Source: CAZRHR01 sp964578885
Lineage (GTDB): Bacteria > Bacteroidota > Bacteroidia > CAIKAF01
Length of the DNA: 64,000 bases
Direction: 5' to 3'
Assembly: GCA_964578885.1 (NCBI GenBank)
Contig: CAZOEO010000011.1
Span: 1-64,000 of the forward strand
The notes beneath the pieces are model-generated. The model had not been told where the DNA came from, made no database searches, and worked only from the letters and a program-made list of their open reading frames with translations. The translations under genes were made by a program, and so were the position numbers. Positions 53,714-61,940 of the stretch are shown in pieces (positions within the stretch are counted from its first letter, which is position 1; every line of letters starts with the position of its first letter).

Positions 53714-54697
53714 ATGGTTTTCATGTTTAGGAACAGGAAGCTTCTTGTCGGGGCTTCCTTCCTTTTCCTTTGTTGGAGTTGCACTTCGTCTGAAAGTGAT
53801 GGGCCGTCCTATTTTCGTGTGCCTTCCCACTTTCCAGCGCCGCATTTTCCGGGCACAGATCGGGCGGAAGTATTTCACCTGGGCCGTTCATTGTTTTATG
53901 ATCCCATTTTGTCGCGCGATTCCAGTATTTCCTGTGGAAGTTGTCATGCGCAGGTACATGGATTTGCAGATCATAACATTCGATTTTCTGCGGGCGTTCA
54001 GGGTGCCTTGGGAAAGCGAAACGCCCCCGGTCTGGCCAATATGGCCTGGACGCCTTTTTTCAATTGGGATGGCGGCGTTTTACACCTCGAAATTTTTCCC
54101 GTATTGCCCATTACAGAACCTGTGGAAATGGATTTTACTCTTTTGGGCGTGTTGGAACGATTGCGCAGCCAAGACAAATATAATCAGATGTTTAACAGCG
54201 CATTTGGAGAAGGAGGCATTACCGAAACCCGTTTTTTTAAAGCGTTGGCCGCATTTGTGGCCGGGCTCATTTCTTCCGAAAGCCGTTTTGACCAATATTT
54301 ATTGACTGGAGAGGGCTTTTCTGCGTCAGAGAAACGGGGATACACGTTGTTTTTAACCCATTGCGACCGCTGTCATACAGGCGTATTAACGTCAGGATTT
54401 GGATTTGAGCGCAACCATGTGCCATCCCAGGGAGAAGATGGTGGGCGGATGCGCGTTACGGGAGACCCTCAGGATTCCGGAAAGTTTCGGGTGCCCGCAT
54501 TACGAAATGTGGCTTTAACCTATCCGTACATGCATCAAGGGCAGTTTCAGCAACTGTCTCAGGTGTTAGATCATTATGCTTCTCCGGAAGGCATGGGCAT
54601 CCCCCTTTCGCCCTCCGACAAGATCGATTTGGAAGCTTTTTTACATACACTTACCGATGAATCATTTCTTTCTCAACCTTTATATGCCGCCCCATGA
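53714..54697 (+). CDS. Di-heme cytochrome c peroxidase, MbnH-like
   Basis: A 327-residue exported di-heme protein. A lipobox-like leader (FLFLCWSC) precedes two heme-binding motifs: CGSCH (first Cys residue 74) and CDRCH (first Cys residue 217). The start is ATG 53714, directly after the MbnP stop; ATG 53723 is the alternative. The cluster with MbnP identifies it as MbnH/MauG-type rather than a classical peroxidase. The open frame to 53600 overlaps mbnP and is rejected. It overlaps the next gene by 4 bases. Confidence 0.86.
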   Translation: MVFMFRNRKLLVGASFLFLCWSCTSSESDGPSYFRVPSHFPAPHFPGTDRAEVFHLGRSLFYDPILSRDSSISCGSCHAQVHGFADHNIRFSAGVQGALGKRNAPGLANMAWTPFFNWDGGVLHLEIFPVLPITEPVEMDFTLLGVLERLRSQDKYNQMFNSAFGEGGITETRFFKALAAFVAGLISSESRFDQYLLTGEGFSASEKRGYTLFLTHCDRCHTGVLTSGFGFERNHVPSQGEDGGRMRVTGDPQDSGKFRVPALRNVALTYPYMHQGQFQQLSQVLDHYASPEGMGIPLSPSDKIDLEAFLHTLTDESFLSQPLYAAP

Positions 54698-55611
54698 ATA
54701 AGTTGTTTAGGATTGTCTGTTTAGGATTGTCTGTTTTTTCCTTTTTACCCGTGCGAGCCTGCGATGTATGTGGTTGTGTGAGTAATAGTGGTTATACAGG
54801 TTTGGTGCAAGGTGTTCAGGGGCATATGGCAGGACTTCGGATGCGATTTCAACATTTTCGTCATCCTGCCAGTTCGTTTCATGAAACGGGACAAGTTCGT
54901 GTGACGGAAGATGTGCAGATGGGTTTTGATGTCTGGGGCCGATGGCAGCCGCATGTCAGGTGGCAAGTCTGGGCGAATTTGCCGGTGAAACATCATATTC
55001 GGCTGGATGAGTCTGGATATTCGGAGGCCACCGGCATTGGCGATGGTCAATTGACTTTTTTGTGGGAGGCGGTTTCCCGGAAAGATACCGCCCAAACACC
55101 GACTTTCCGATGGTGGTTAGGTGGTGGGGTGCAGCTTCCCACGGGAAAAACGGGACTACGGGATCGTTTTGGCTTACTGTTTCCCATGTGGTTCCAACCA
55201 GGGACGGCTGTTTGGGGAGGATTGTTTCAAACCACGGTGGCTTGGCAAAAGGGCGTTTGGGGTGTTCAGGGCGATTTTCGTCTGAAACATAGTTTTTCCC
55301 ATCCGAACGGGGATCGGCCGGGATTTCAGTCGGGTCTTTATGGGATGGTTTTTCGTTCGTTTACAAGGCCCAAAGGTCGCTGGCTGCCCCAAGCGGGGCT
55401 GGCATTGGATTATTTCGCTCGTGACCATGTGAATGGTGTTCGGGACGAAGCCAGTGGGGGATTGTTCGGTTTCGGGCAGCTGGGAATAGAATGGCTCGGT
55501 TCCAGGTGGTTTGGTCAAATGCAGGTGCGCATTCCACTGGGTCAAATAAGGCCCGCTACCCAGCCGGGAAATACCCTTGTTGGTTGGTTAGGTCTTGGGT
55601 ACCGGTGGTGA
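54694..55611 (+). CDS. Outer-membrane transporter-like barrel with CDVCGC motif
   Basis: A 305-residue protein with signal peptide (MNKLFRIVCLGLSVFSFLPVRA). The mature N-terminus begins CDVCGC, a probable metal-binding or disulfide motif. The rest is amphipathic strands ending in GLGYRW, as in small outer-membrane barrels. Related proteins accompany MbnP/MbnH-type genes. It overlaps the MbnH-like gene by 4 bases and its last 24 bases overlap the convergent pth gene. Copper transport is a reasonable but unproven guess. Confidence 0.72.
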   Translation: MNKLFRIVCLGLSVFSFLPVRACDVCGCVSNSGYTGLVQGVQGHMAGLRMRFQHFRHPASSFHETGQVRVTEDVQMGFDVWGRWQPHVRWQVWANLPVKHHIRLDESGYSEATGIGDGQLTFLWEAVSRKDTAQTPTFRWWLGGGVQLPTGKTGLRDRFGLLFPMWFQPGTAVWGGLFQTTVAWQKGVWGVQGDFRLKHSFSHPNGDRPGFQSGLYGMVFRSFTRPKGRWLPQAGLALDYFARDHVNGVRDEASGGLFGFGQLGIEWLGSRWFGQMQVRIPLGQIRPATQPGNTLVGWLGLGYRW

Positions 55612-56175
55612 ATCCGTATTGAGTTGATTCATTGTTTTTTCCGGTCCTTGAAACATCCATTGCTGCAGGCCGGTGGTAAGTCTTTCAAGGGTTTGGTTCA
55701 CCAGCGTTTTTTCCTCTTCTGCCCAAATGCCAAGCACAAAATCGACCTGTTTTCCTTTTGGGAATTGGTTTCCGATACCGAATCGAACCCGTGGAAACTC
55801 GTTGGTTTTCAAGGTAGAAATGATATGAGCAAGGCCATTGTGTCCTCCGTCTGAGCCTTTCATTTTAAGACGTAATTTACCCAAAGGGAGTGCGAGGTCG
55901 TCAGTAATAACGATGGTTCTTTCGAGGGGGATTTTTTCTGCCGTCATCCAGTATTGCAGTGCTTTACCGGAGAGGTTCATGAACGTATTGGGTTTGAGTA
56001 GGATGATGGCTTTTCCTTTTATTTTGGCATGCGCTACGTCTCCGAGCCTTGCGTTTTGGAAAGAGGTGCCGAGTTGTTTCGCCCAAAGGTCTAGTGCGTC
56101 AAATCCGATGTTATGACGTGTATGGGCGTATTCAGTGCCTGGATTTCCTAATCCGACGAATAGAAATTTTTCCAT
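55588..56175 (-). CDS. pth: Peptidyl-tRNA hydrolase
   Basis: Cleaves peptidyl-tRNAs released from stalled ribosomes. 195 residues. Catalytic His in GTEYAHTRHNIGF (about residue 20), Asn in FMNLSGKA and GGHNGLAHI, Asp in VITDDLAL. C-terminal helix in the last 50 residues. Its 3' end overlaps the convergent barrel gene by 24 bases. It lies 78 bases after rplY; a hairpin lies between them. Confidence 0.96.
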   Translation of the reverse strand: MEKFLFVGLGNPGTEYAHTRHNIGFDALDLWAKQLGTSFQNARLGDVAHAKIKGKAIILLKPNTFMNLSGKALQYWMTAEKIPLERTIVITDDLALPLGKLRLKMKGSDGGHNGLAHIISTLKTNEFPRVRFGIGNQFPKGKQVDFVLGIWAEEEKTLVNQTLERLTTGLQQWMFQGPEKTMNQLNTDSPPVPKT

Positions 56176-56200
56176 AGTCTAATGAGATAAAACAAGATAA

Positions 56201-56223
56201 GGGGAACGGAAAATCCGGTCCCC
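56201..56223 (-). terminator. Hairpin between rplY and pth
   Basis: Ten-base stem with one mismatch (GGGGAACGGA/TCCGGTCCCC, loop AAA). On the minus strand it is followed by a moderately T-rich stretch (TTATCTTGTTTT). It may reduce read-through into pth. Confidence 0.5.
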
Positions 56224-56253
56224 TGTATCAAAGGTATTCTCAGGCGAATTGCC

Positions 56254-56835
56254 TTATTTTTTGCCGTCGGCAGCAGCCTGAGCAGAGCGTGCGTTACGGG
56301 TCATCCGTACGGCAGCTACTACGATATTGGAGGCTTCGAGGAATTCTACGCCATCCAATTTCAGGTGTCCGATCCGAAGAGAGTCACCGATGTTGAGGTT
56401 GGAAATATCCAAATCGATTTCATCGGGCATATCTTTGGCCATGGCAGAAACTTTGAGTTTACGAACGTTCACGACAAGTTTACCACCATTTCTAACCCCA
56501 GGAGAGTTTCCTACTACGCGAACAGGAATATCCATGCGGATAGGCTTGGAAGCATCTACCAACTGAAAATCCAAGTGCAACAGGGCGTCTGAAACCGGAT
56601 CGAACTGTGAATCTTTCATAACAGACTGATAGCTTTTGCCATCTACCTGTACGTCCACAAAAAACACTTTTGGGGTGTACACCAGATTGCGCAACTCCCT
56701 TTCAGGAACCGTAAAATGTACGGGAGCATCTCCACCGTAAAGTACGCATGGAATCAGCTCAGCGCGGCGCAGGTCTGCGGCAGCTTTTTTTCCGGTTGCG
56801 GTCCGGATTTCACCTTTCAATTCAAGGGTTTTCAT
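56254..56835 (-). CDS. rplY: 50S ribosomal protein L25/Ctc
   Basis: A 193-residue 5S rRNA-binding protein of the long, two-domain CTC type, with an N-terminal L25 domain (ATGKKAAADLRRAELIPCVLYGG, in two parts) and a C-terminal beta domain (IRMDIPVRVVGNSPGVRNGG). Sits 20 bases after prs and before pth, the standard prs-rplY-pth order. Confidence 0.94.
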   Translation of the reverse strand: MKTLELKGEIRTATGKKAAADLRRAELIPCVLYGGDAPVHFTVPERELRNLVYTPKVFFVDVQVDGKSYQSVMKDSQFDPVSDALLHLDFQLVDASKPIRMDIPVRVVGNSPGVRNGGKLVVNVRKLKVSAMAKDMPDEIDLDISNLNIGDSLRIGHLKLDGVEFLEASNIVVAAVRMTRNARSAQAAADGKK

Positions 56836-56855
56836 TGTATTTCAAATAAACGGAT

Positions 56856-57788
56856 TCAAAATAAAAAAGAAGAACTTATGGAATCATCGTTCAACAAACG
56901 ATGCATTACTTCAGCAAATAAGGGTGCTACGGAAAGCACTTTAATTTTTTCGTGTGTTTGGCGCAGCGGCAAGGTGTCTGTAACCACGAGTTCCGTAAGG
57001 TAACTATCTGAGATGCGTTGATACGCAGGCCCAGAGAGTACTGCGTGGGTGCAAAATGCCCTCACAGATTTCGCGCCATGTTTATGCATAATGTCTGCCG
57101 CGCGGGTGAGCGTTCCGGCGGTGTCAATTAAATCGTCGATGAGAATGACATGTCGTCCCTCAACATCACCAATCAGCGTCATGGAATCAATCTGATTGGC
57201 TTTTGATCTTTGCTTATACAAGATGGCCATTTCGCATCCCAAAAACTTAGCGTAGGCATTGGCTCTTTTTGACCCACCGATATCCGGTGAGGCCACGACC
57301 ACGTCCTTCAGTTTAAGATGTTGAATGTATGGCGCAAAGATGCTGGAGCTGTATAAATGATCAACCGGCATGTCGAAAAATCCCTGAATCTGGTCTGCAT
57401 GCAAATCCAAAGTCATAATGCGGGTTGCGCCTGCTGCTGACAAGAGATTGGCTACGAGTTTGGCAGCAATAGATACCCTGGGTTTGTCTTTACGATCTTG
57501 CCGTGCATAACCAAAGTAAGGCATTACAGCAATAATCTGACGTGCGGAGGCTCTTTTGGCCGCATCTATGGCGAGAAGAAGTTCGAGCAGATTTTCGGCG
57601 GGTGGCGGGGTGCTTTGGATAAGAAATACATCGCAGCCTCTCACTGTTTCTTCGAAGACGGGTTGCATTTCTCCATCTGAGAATTTTTCCAGGCGGAGGG
57701 CGCCTAAACCGGTACCAAAAGACGCAGCGATGCCTTGGGCCAGGTTTTGGCTTTCTGCACAGCTGAATATTTTGGCTCCTGCACTCAT
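56856..57788 (-). CDS. prs: Ribose-phosphate pyrophosphokinase
   Basis: Makes PRPP from ribose-5-phosphate and ATP for nucleotide, His and Trp synthesis. 310 residues from ATG 57788 (MSAGAKIFSC); ATG 57800 is in frame but leaves a very short leader. Seen: QSTPPPAENLLELLLAIDAAKRASA, the HADQIQGFFD loop, and the PRPP site VILIDDLIDTAGTL (about residues 210-225). The open frame to 57974 crosses tRNA-Leu and the promoter and is rejected. Confidence 0.95.
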   Translation of the reverse strand: MSAGAKIFSCAESQNLAQGIAASFGTGLGALRLEKFSDGEMQPVFEETVRGCDVFLIQSTPPPAENLLELLLAIDAAKRASARQIIAVMPYFGYARQDRKDKPRVSIAAKLVANLLSAAGATRIMTLDLHADQIQGFFDMPVDHLYSSSIFAPYIQHLKLKDVVVASPDIGGSKRANAYAKFLGCEMAILYKQRSKANQIDSMTLIGDVEGRHVILIDDLIDTAGTLTRAADIMHKHGAKSVRAFCTHAVLSGPAYQRISDSYLTELVVTDTLPLRQTHEKIKVLSVAPLFAEVMHRLLNDDSISSSFLF

Positions 57789-57813
57789 GCGGGTACACAT
57801 CTTAAAAGGTCGG

Positions 57814-57844
57814 CAAAAGTAAAGATTTTCCCCCACCCTCACAA
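57814..57844 (-). promoter_or_regulatory. Promoter of prs-rplY-pth
   Basis: On the minus strand: -33 TTG (57842-57844), 20-base spacer, -7 TACTTTTG (57814-57821), a full TAnnTTTG match. The predicted start near 57807 supports ATG 57788 over 57800. Confidence 0.72.
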
Positions 57845-57919
57845 GGTTTTCACATAATAATGTTAAAAAACCACATAGAATATTCACCTCACCTGTAGGA
57901 AATGTGGAGAAAATGCTTG

Positions 57920-57927
57920 TATATTTG
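57920..57927 (+). promoter_or_regulatory. -7 box of tRNA-Leu
   Basis: TATATTTG, a full TAnnTTTG match, 11 bases before the mature tRNA 5' end. No obvious -33. Confidence 0.6.
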
Positions 57928-57937
57928 TCCCCTGATT

Positions 57938-58021
57938 GCCCGGGTGGCGGAATTGGTAGACGCGCTGGACTCAAAATCCAGTGACAGCAATGTCGTAAGG
58001 GTTCGATTCCCTTCTCGGGTA
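57938..58021 (+). tRNA. tRNA-Leu (anticodon CAA)
   Basis: 84 bases with a long variable arm. Acceptor stem GCCCGGG/CTCGGGT with A73, D-arm GCGGAATTGGTAGACGC, anticodon loop CTCAAAA giving CAA, and T-arm GGGTTCGATTCCC. CCA is not encoded. A terminator follows at 58042. Confidence 0.96.
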
Positions 58022-58041
58022 CTAAATTGGTTTGTGTTTTA

Positions 58042-58073
58042 AAAAGCCTCTTTCGAATGAAGAGGCTTTTTTT
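58042..58073 (+). terminator. Terminator of tRNA-Leu
   Basis: Stem AAGCCTCTT/AAGAGGCTT with loop TCGAATG followed by a run of seven T. Confidence 0.9.
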
Positions 58074-58264
58074 ATGCCCAGTTTTCCGGCGGTATGTGAA
58101 ATATTAAAATAATTAATGTCCTTAAGAAGTCGTGATTTACTAAAGGATTATGATAAATATTGCAAATTCTTACAGGAAATATTGCGGTTGAGACAATAGT
58201 AATTCTTACCTTAGATATCACGGAAAAAAATCCGAGAGTACAGGAACACTTCTACACACTTCAC

Positions 58265-60691
58265 ATGAGAACGCCATTAACAGCACTTTGTCTGTGTGCT
58301 TTACCGCTTGTGGTGCAAAGCCAGCTGATTAATATCATCAATAACGATACAAACATTTGTGTAGGTCAGCAATTGAGCCTACAGATACAATTAAGCGCCA
58401 ATAACAACGTGAATCCTGTCACGGTTTTTGGTCCTCCAATGGCGGATGACCAGATGAGCGCTAATGTCCCTTTGAATTTTAATTTTACCTACTTCGGAAA
58501 CAATTATACCACCTGTGCAATCAGCACCAATGGATACATTCAGTTTGGCACTGGTGGCGGTGGATTCTCTCCCTGGTCTGTGAATGCCGCCATTCCTAGC
58601 GCAGCTAATCCGACCAACAGCATCATGGCGCCTTGGGGCGACATTTATCCTGGATTGAATGGTCAGGGAACAGTTCGTTATAAAACCATTGGGACGGCCC
58701 CAAACCGCATTTTCGTGGTGGAATGGTTAGATAATCCGGTGTTTTCCAGCTCCTGCTCACAATTTTGTTATGGAACACAGATTAAGTTGTATGAGACTAG
58801 CAATGTGATTGAAACCCATATTGCGAACTATCAGTTTTGTTCTGCATGGAATAACGGACGTGCCATTCATGGTATTCAGAATTCCAATGGTTCTATTGCT
58901 TTTGCAGTTCCCGGCCGAAACTTTCCCAACCAATGGTCTACCTCTAACGATGGCCGAAGATGGACGCCCAATGGGCCCAACAGCTATACTTTGAGCCAAA
59001 TACCATTTAATCCAACCTTTATGCCTGCCAATGTGGCCACCAATCAGATTACCTGGACGGCCAATGGACAGAATATTGGTACGGGCCTTACACAAAACGT
59101 GAGTCCGCAGGTAAATACCACTTACATTGCACGCTTTAATTATTCTACAGTTTGTTCTAACTCTTTTGTTTTTGCCGATACAGTAGATGTAACTGTGGGC
59201 AATCTTCCTGTACAATCTAGTGGAAACCAGGCTATCTGCATCGGTGGGTCGGCCCAGATTTTTGTCCAGCCTACTGTTCCAGCTCCAGGCGTTACATACA
59301 CATGGAATCCACCTACCGGTCTTTCTGCAACCAATATAGGAAATCCGACGGCCACTCCTACTCAAACTACGCAGTATTCGGTGCTGGTGGCTTCTCCTGC
59401 CTGTTCTACTACTCAAAGCATTACTGTAACAGTAAATCCCTTACCCAACGTAAGTATTACGCCTGCCTCCGTTTCGATTTGTCCGGAAAATACAGCGAAC
59501 CTTACCGCACAGGGTGCCGCTCAATATGTTTGGTCGCCTGCTACAGGCCTGAGTAGTTCGTCGATAGCGAACCCTGTCGCAGACCCTGCGGCTACCACGT
59601 CTTACATCGTTACAGGAACAGATGCCAATGGTTGTGTTAATTCAGATACCGTGGTCGTAACAGTATTTGCTTCACCGGTTATTACTATTTCTCCTGCAAG
59701 CCATTCTATGTGTTTAAATGATACCGTGCTGCTTACCGCTTCGGGTGCTGCTCAATACGCCTGGTTACCCGCTGGTATCGGTGGTATTAATCAAGGAAAT
59801 GCGATTTCCGTTTCGCCGCAGGCCACCCAACAATATATGGTAGTGGGGCAAGATGCCAATAATTGCGTGGATACCGCAGTGGTAAACGTAACCATTCATC
59901 CCTTGCCCGTTGCGTCGTTTGTCCCACCCGGCGGAGGATGTGTGCCGGCATCGCTCACGTTTCAAGATAATTCTACGGTGGCAAGCGGCGCCATTGTGGG
60001 TTGGATATGGAATATCGACGGACATGGAACTTTTGGCACGCAGAACGTAACGGTTGGTTATAATCAACCCGGATCGTATGGTGCTTCTCTGATTGCACGA
60101 ACCAACTTTGGTTGTACGGACACGCTTCGTTCGGATAACGTGGCTTTTGCTTATCCCAATCCTGTTGCGGACTTTATGTCTAATCCTGACAAAGCCACTA
60201 TCGCCGATCCTTCCTTTCAGTTCTCCGATCAATCTACCGGTAATATTTCCGGATGGAGTTGGACTTTTGATACTTATGGAACGGCTTCTTCTCCCAATCC
60301 CATTTTTGCATTCCCGGGAATTGGTGATTTTTTTGTGACATTGGAAGTCACCACCGCGGATGGTTGTACTGATCAATCCACCCAAATGGTCTCTGTCGAA
60401 GGGATTTCTGAAATCTGGATACCCAATGCCTTTACGCCGAATGGTGACGGCATCAATGAAACATTTTTTCCCGTGGGAACCAATCTCACCCAAGATGTAT
60501 TTCTTGAAGTTTTGGTATATAACCGTTGGGGAGACCTGGTTTACGAAGGATCCAATCCGAACAAACCATGGGATGGAAGCTGTGGTACTCTGACCTCTTG
60601 TCCCGTAGGCGCATATTCTTATAAAGTGACTTTTATTAATGAAAAAGGTGACTTTAGAGAATTTATGGGCCGTGTGAGCCTCGTTCGTTAA
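58265..60691 (+). CDS. Secreted PKD protein with T9SS type B sorting domain
   Basis: An 808-residue cell-surface or secreted protein. Signal peptide MRTPLTALCLCALPLVVQSQ; the start is ATG 58265 (the frame to 58160 lacks a leader). The N-terminal domain (residues about 40-250) is a nidogen/lectin-like fold with conserved Cys. Ig-like and PKD-type repeats follow in the middle (for example PASLTFQDNSTVASGAIVGWIW). The C-terminal 85 residues (WIPNAFTPNGDGINETFFP onward) are the gliding-motility-associated type B sorting domain. A terminator follows at 60722. Role is probably adhesion or nutrient binding. Confidence 0.9.
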   Translation: MRTPLTALCLCALPLVVQSQLINIINNDTNICVGQQLSLQIQLSANNNVNPVTVFGPPMADDQMSANVPLNFNFTYFGNNYTTCAISTNGYIQFGTGGGGFSPWSVNAAIPSAANPTNSIMAPWGDIYPGLNGQGTVRYKTIGTAPNRIFVVEWLDNPVFSSSCSQFCYGTQIKLYETSNVIETHIANYQFCSAWNNGRAIHGIQNSNGSIAFAVPGRNFPNQWSTSNDGRRWTPNGPNSYTLSQIPFNPTFMPANVATNQITWTANGQNIGTGLTQNVSPQVNTTYIARFNYSTVCSNSFVFADTVDVTVGNLPVQSSGNQAICIGGSAQIFVQPTVPAPGVTYTWNPPTGLSATNIGNPTATPTQTTQYSVLVASPACSTTQSITVTVNPLPNVSITPASVSICPENTANLTAQGAAQYVWSPATGLSSSSIANPVADPAATTSYIVTGTDANGCVNSDTVVVTVFASPVITISPASHSMCLNDTVLLTASGAAQYAWLPAGIGGINQGNAISVSPQATQQYMVVGQDANNCVDTAVVNVTIHPLPVASFVPPGGGCVPASLTFQDNSTVASGAIVGWIWNIDGHGTFGTQNVTVGYNQPGSYGASLIARTNFGCTDTLRSDNVAFAYPNPVADFMSNPDKATIADPSFQFSDQSTGNISGWSWTFDTYGTASSPNPIFAFPGIGDFFVTLEVTTADGCTDQSTQMVSVEGISEIWIPNAFTPNGDGINETFFPVGTNLTQDVFLEVLVYNRWGDLVYEGSNPNKPWDGSCGTLTSCPVGAYSYKVTFINEKGDFREFMGRVSLVR

Positions 60692-60721
60692 GAGCGATAT
60701 ATTGAAGAGATAAATCTTGCG

Positions 60722-60752
60722 TCCCTGAAAACCTCTTTCCAGGGATTTTTTT
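60722..60752 (+). terminator. Terminator after the T9SS type B gene
   Basis: Stem TCCCTG/CAGGGA (60722-60745) with a 12-base loop, followed by seven T. Confidence 0.75.
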
Positions 60753-61030
60753 AATCACTTTTTTTCCCGACTTGAAGCTGTTTCGGAGGTTGCATTTAAG
60801 TTGTATAACGAATAAAGCAATGGGGGGCGGTTATGATTTGGGAAAAAGGGGAGTAAGATTGAAAGAACGATTCTGCTCAGTCAGCGGTCTCTTTGTTGTT
60901 GAGATCTTTGGTACGGATTCAGAAGTACCATTTTGAGAAAATGTTTTTGCTTAAATAGGTTGCAAGCATTCAGAATACGTATGACTTCTTGGGAGAGATG
61001 TCTACGGGAAGGAAAATCTTTTCTATAACC
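60753..61030. other. Gene-free stretch before R14
   Basis: AT-rich non-coding DNA without visible gene, RNA or promoter. Part of the long gap 60692-61940, the largest in the window after 6952-8235. Confidence 0.5.
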
Positions 61031-61125
61031 GATTATAATCGTTTATATCCGTTTAAATGCCGAGTTAGGTCGTGAAAAATGATTAGCTTGTAGCATGGGG
61101 CGGAGGAGTGGTGGACCCCGGGAGG
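61031..61125 (+). repeat. R repeat, copy R14 (subtype B)
   Basis: 95-bp subtype B copy: units CCGATTATAA, TCGTTTATAT, CCGTTTAAAT, then the 24-bp spacer and the G-rich half GGGGCGGAGGAGTGGTGG. It is the start of a block of about 146 bp that recurs 366 bp further on. Confidence 0.85.
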
Positions 61126-61386
61126 TTTTTGGTCAACCCGCTAAAAATAAGTTACTTATACTATTTGTCTCTTCTTTATTTTCCCCTCCTCACCCAAACG
61201 CTTCCCTCCTTTCATAATCCCGACAGTTTTGATGCTTCCGGTGACTTCCGCCATCCTCCAGTTTGGCGGTGTCGAAAATTTGGCTGAGGAATAAATTCGC
61301 TTTCGTGTGATAATATCGTATTGTTACCAGTGCAAAAGTTTGGATGTCAGAGTATTATGAGTCAGGTAAATGTGTGCATGTATAAT

Positions 61387-61491
61387 CCGTTTTTAACCGA
61401 TTATAATCGTTTATATCCGTTTAAATGCCGAGTTAGGTCGTGAAAAATGATTAGCTTGTAGCATGGGGCGGAGGAGTGGTGGACCCCGGGA
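61387..61491 (+). repeat. R repeat, copy R15 (subtype B, four units)
   Basis: 105-bp copy, identical to R14 over its last 95 bp but with one added unit, CCGTTTTTAA, at 61387-61396. This is the second case of a four-unit copy. Confidence 0.85.
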
Positions 61492-61563
61492 GGTTTTTGG
61501 TCAACCCGCTAAAAATAAGTTACTTACACCATTTGTCTCTTCTTGTTAATCCCAGACTATTTC

Positions 61564-61610
61564 CCGGCGAGTGTCGTACCTTGTCCACAGGATGGCTGGG
61601 TGCAAACCGA
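61564..61610 (+). repeat. Degenerate R fragment R16
   Basis: Only the second half is left: GTGTCGTACCTTGTCCACAGG then ATGGCTGGGTGCAAACC. The G-tract is broken and the hairpin stem is damaged. The AT-rich half is missing. Confidence 0.6.
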
Positions 61611-61940
61611 ATGTTGGACATTATTCGATGGATGGAAACAGAATCTTTCACGAAGTGCCGGTTTTTTTGTTGGCAGATCGTTTTCACCGAAAGGCTTTTC
61701 GGTTTCTATATGGCTGTTTGGTGGTGCAACAGCGGGCGGCGGGGTAGCCCGGACCAAAGGCCCTGAATATGTTCTAAAATCGAAAGGTCTGTGGCCTTTG
61801 GGAGGACTACAACCAAAGCACGCGGTGCCGCCGGAAACGGAACTTTTAATGGCACGGGATCATGTACTGGAATTAGGCCGTACCAGCCAGAATTCGGCGG
61901 CAGTTGCCAAAAAAAGAGAAAGGACAATGACAACAATATC
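61611..61940. other. Unexplained GC-richer stretch with overlapping open frames
   Basis: About 330 bases, richer in G and C than the surrounding gaps, open in several frames on both strands. The longest is a plus-strand frame of 133 codons (61543-61944), most of it here (LFGGATAGGGVARTKGPEYV then LKSKGLWPLGGLQ), without signal peptide or known domain. No terminator or promoter marks it. It may be a structured RNA, a decayed gene or a mobile-element fragment; I cannot tell which. Confidence 0.3.

Noticed and set aside
57789..57974. N-terminal extension of prs
   Set aside because: It would run through the promoter and tRNA-Leu region.
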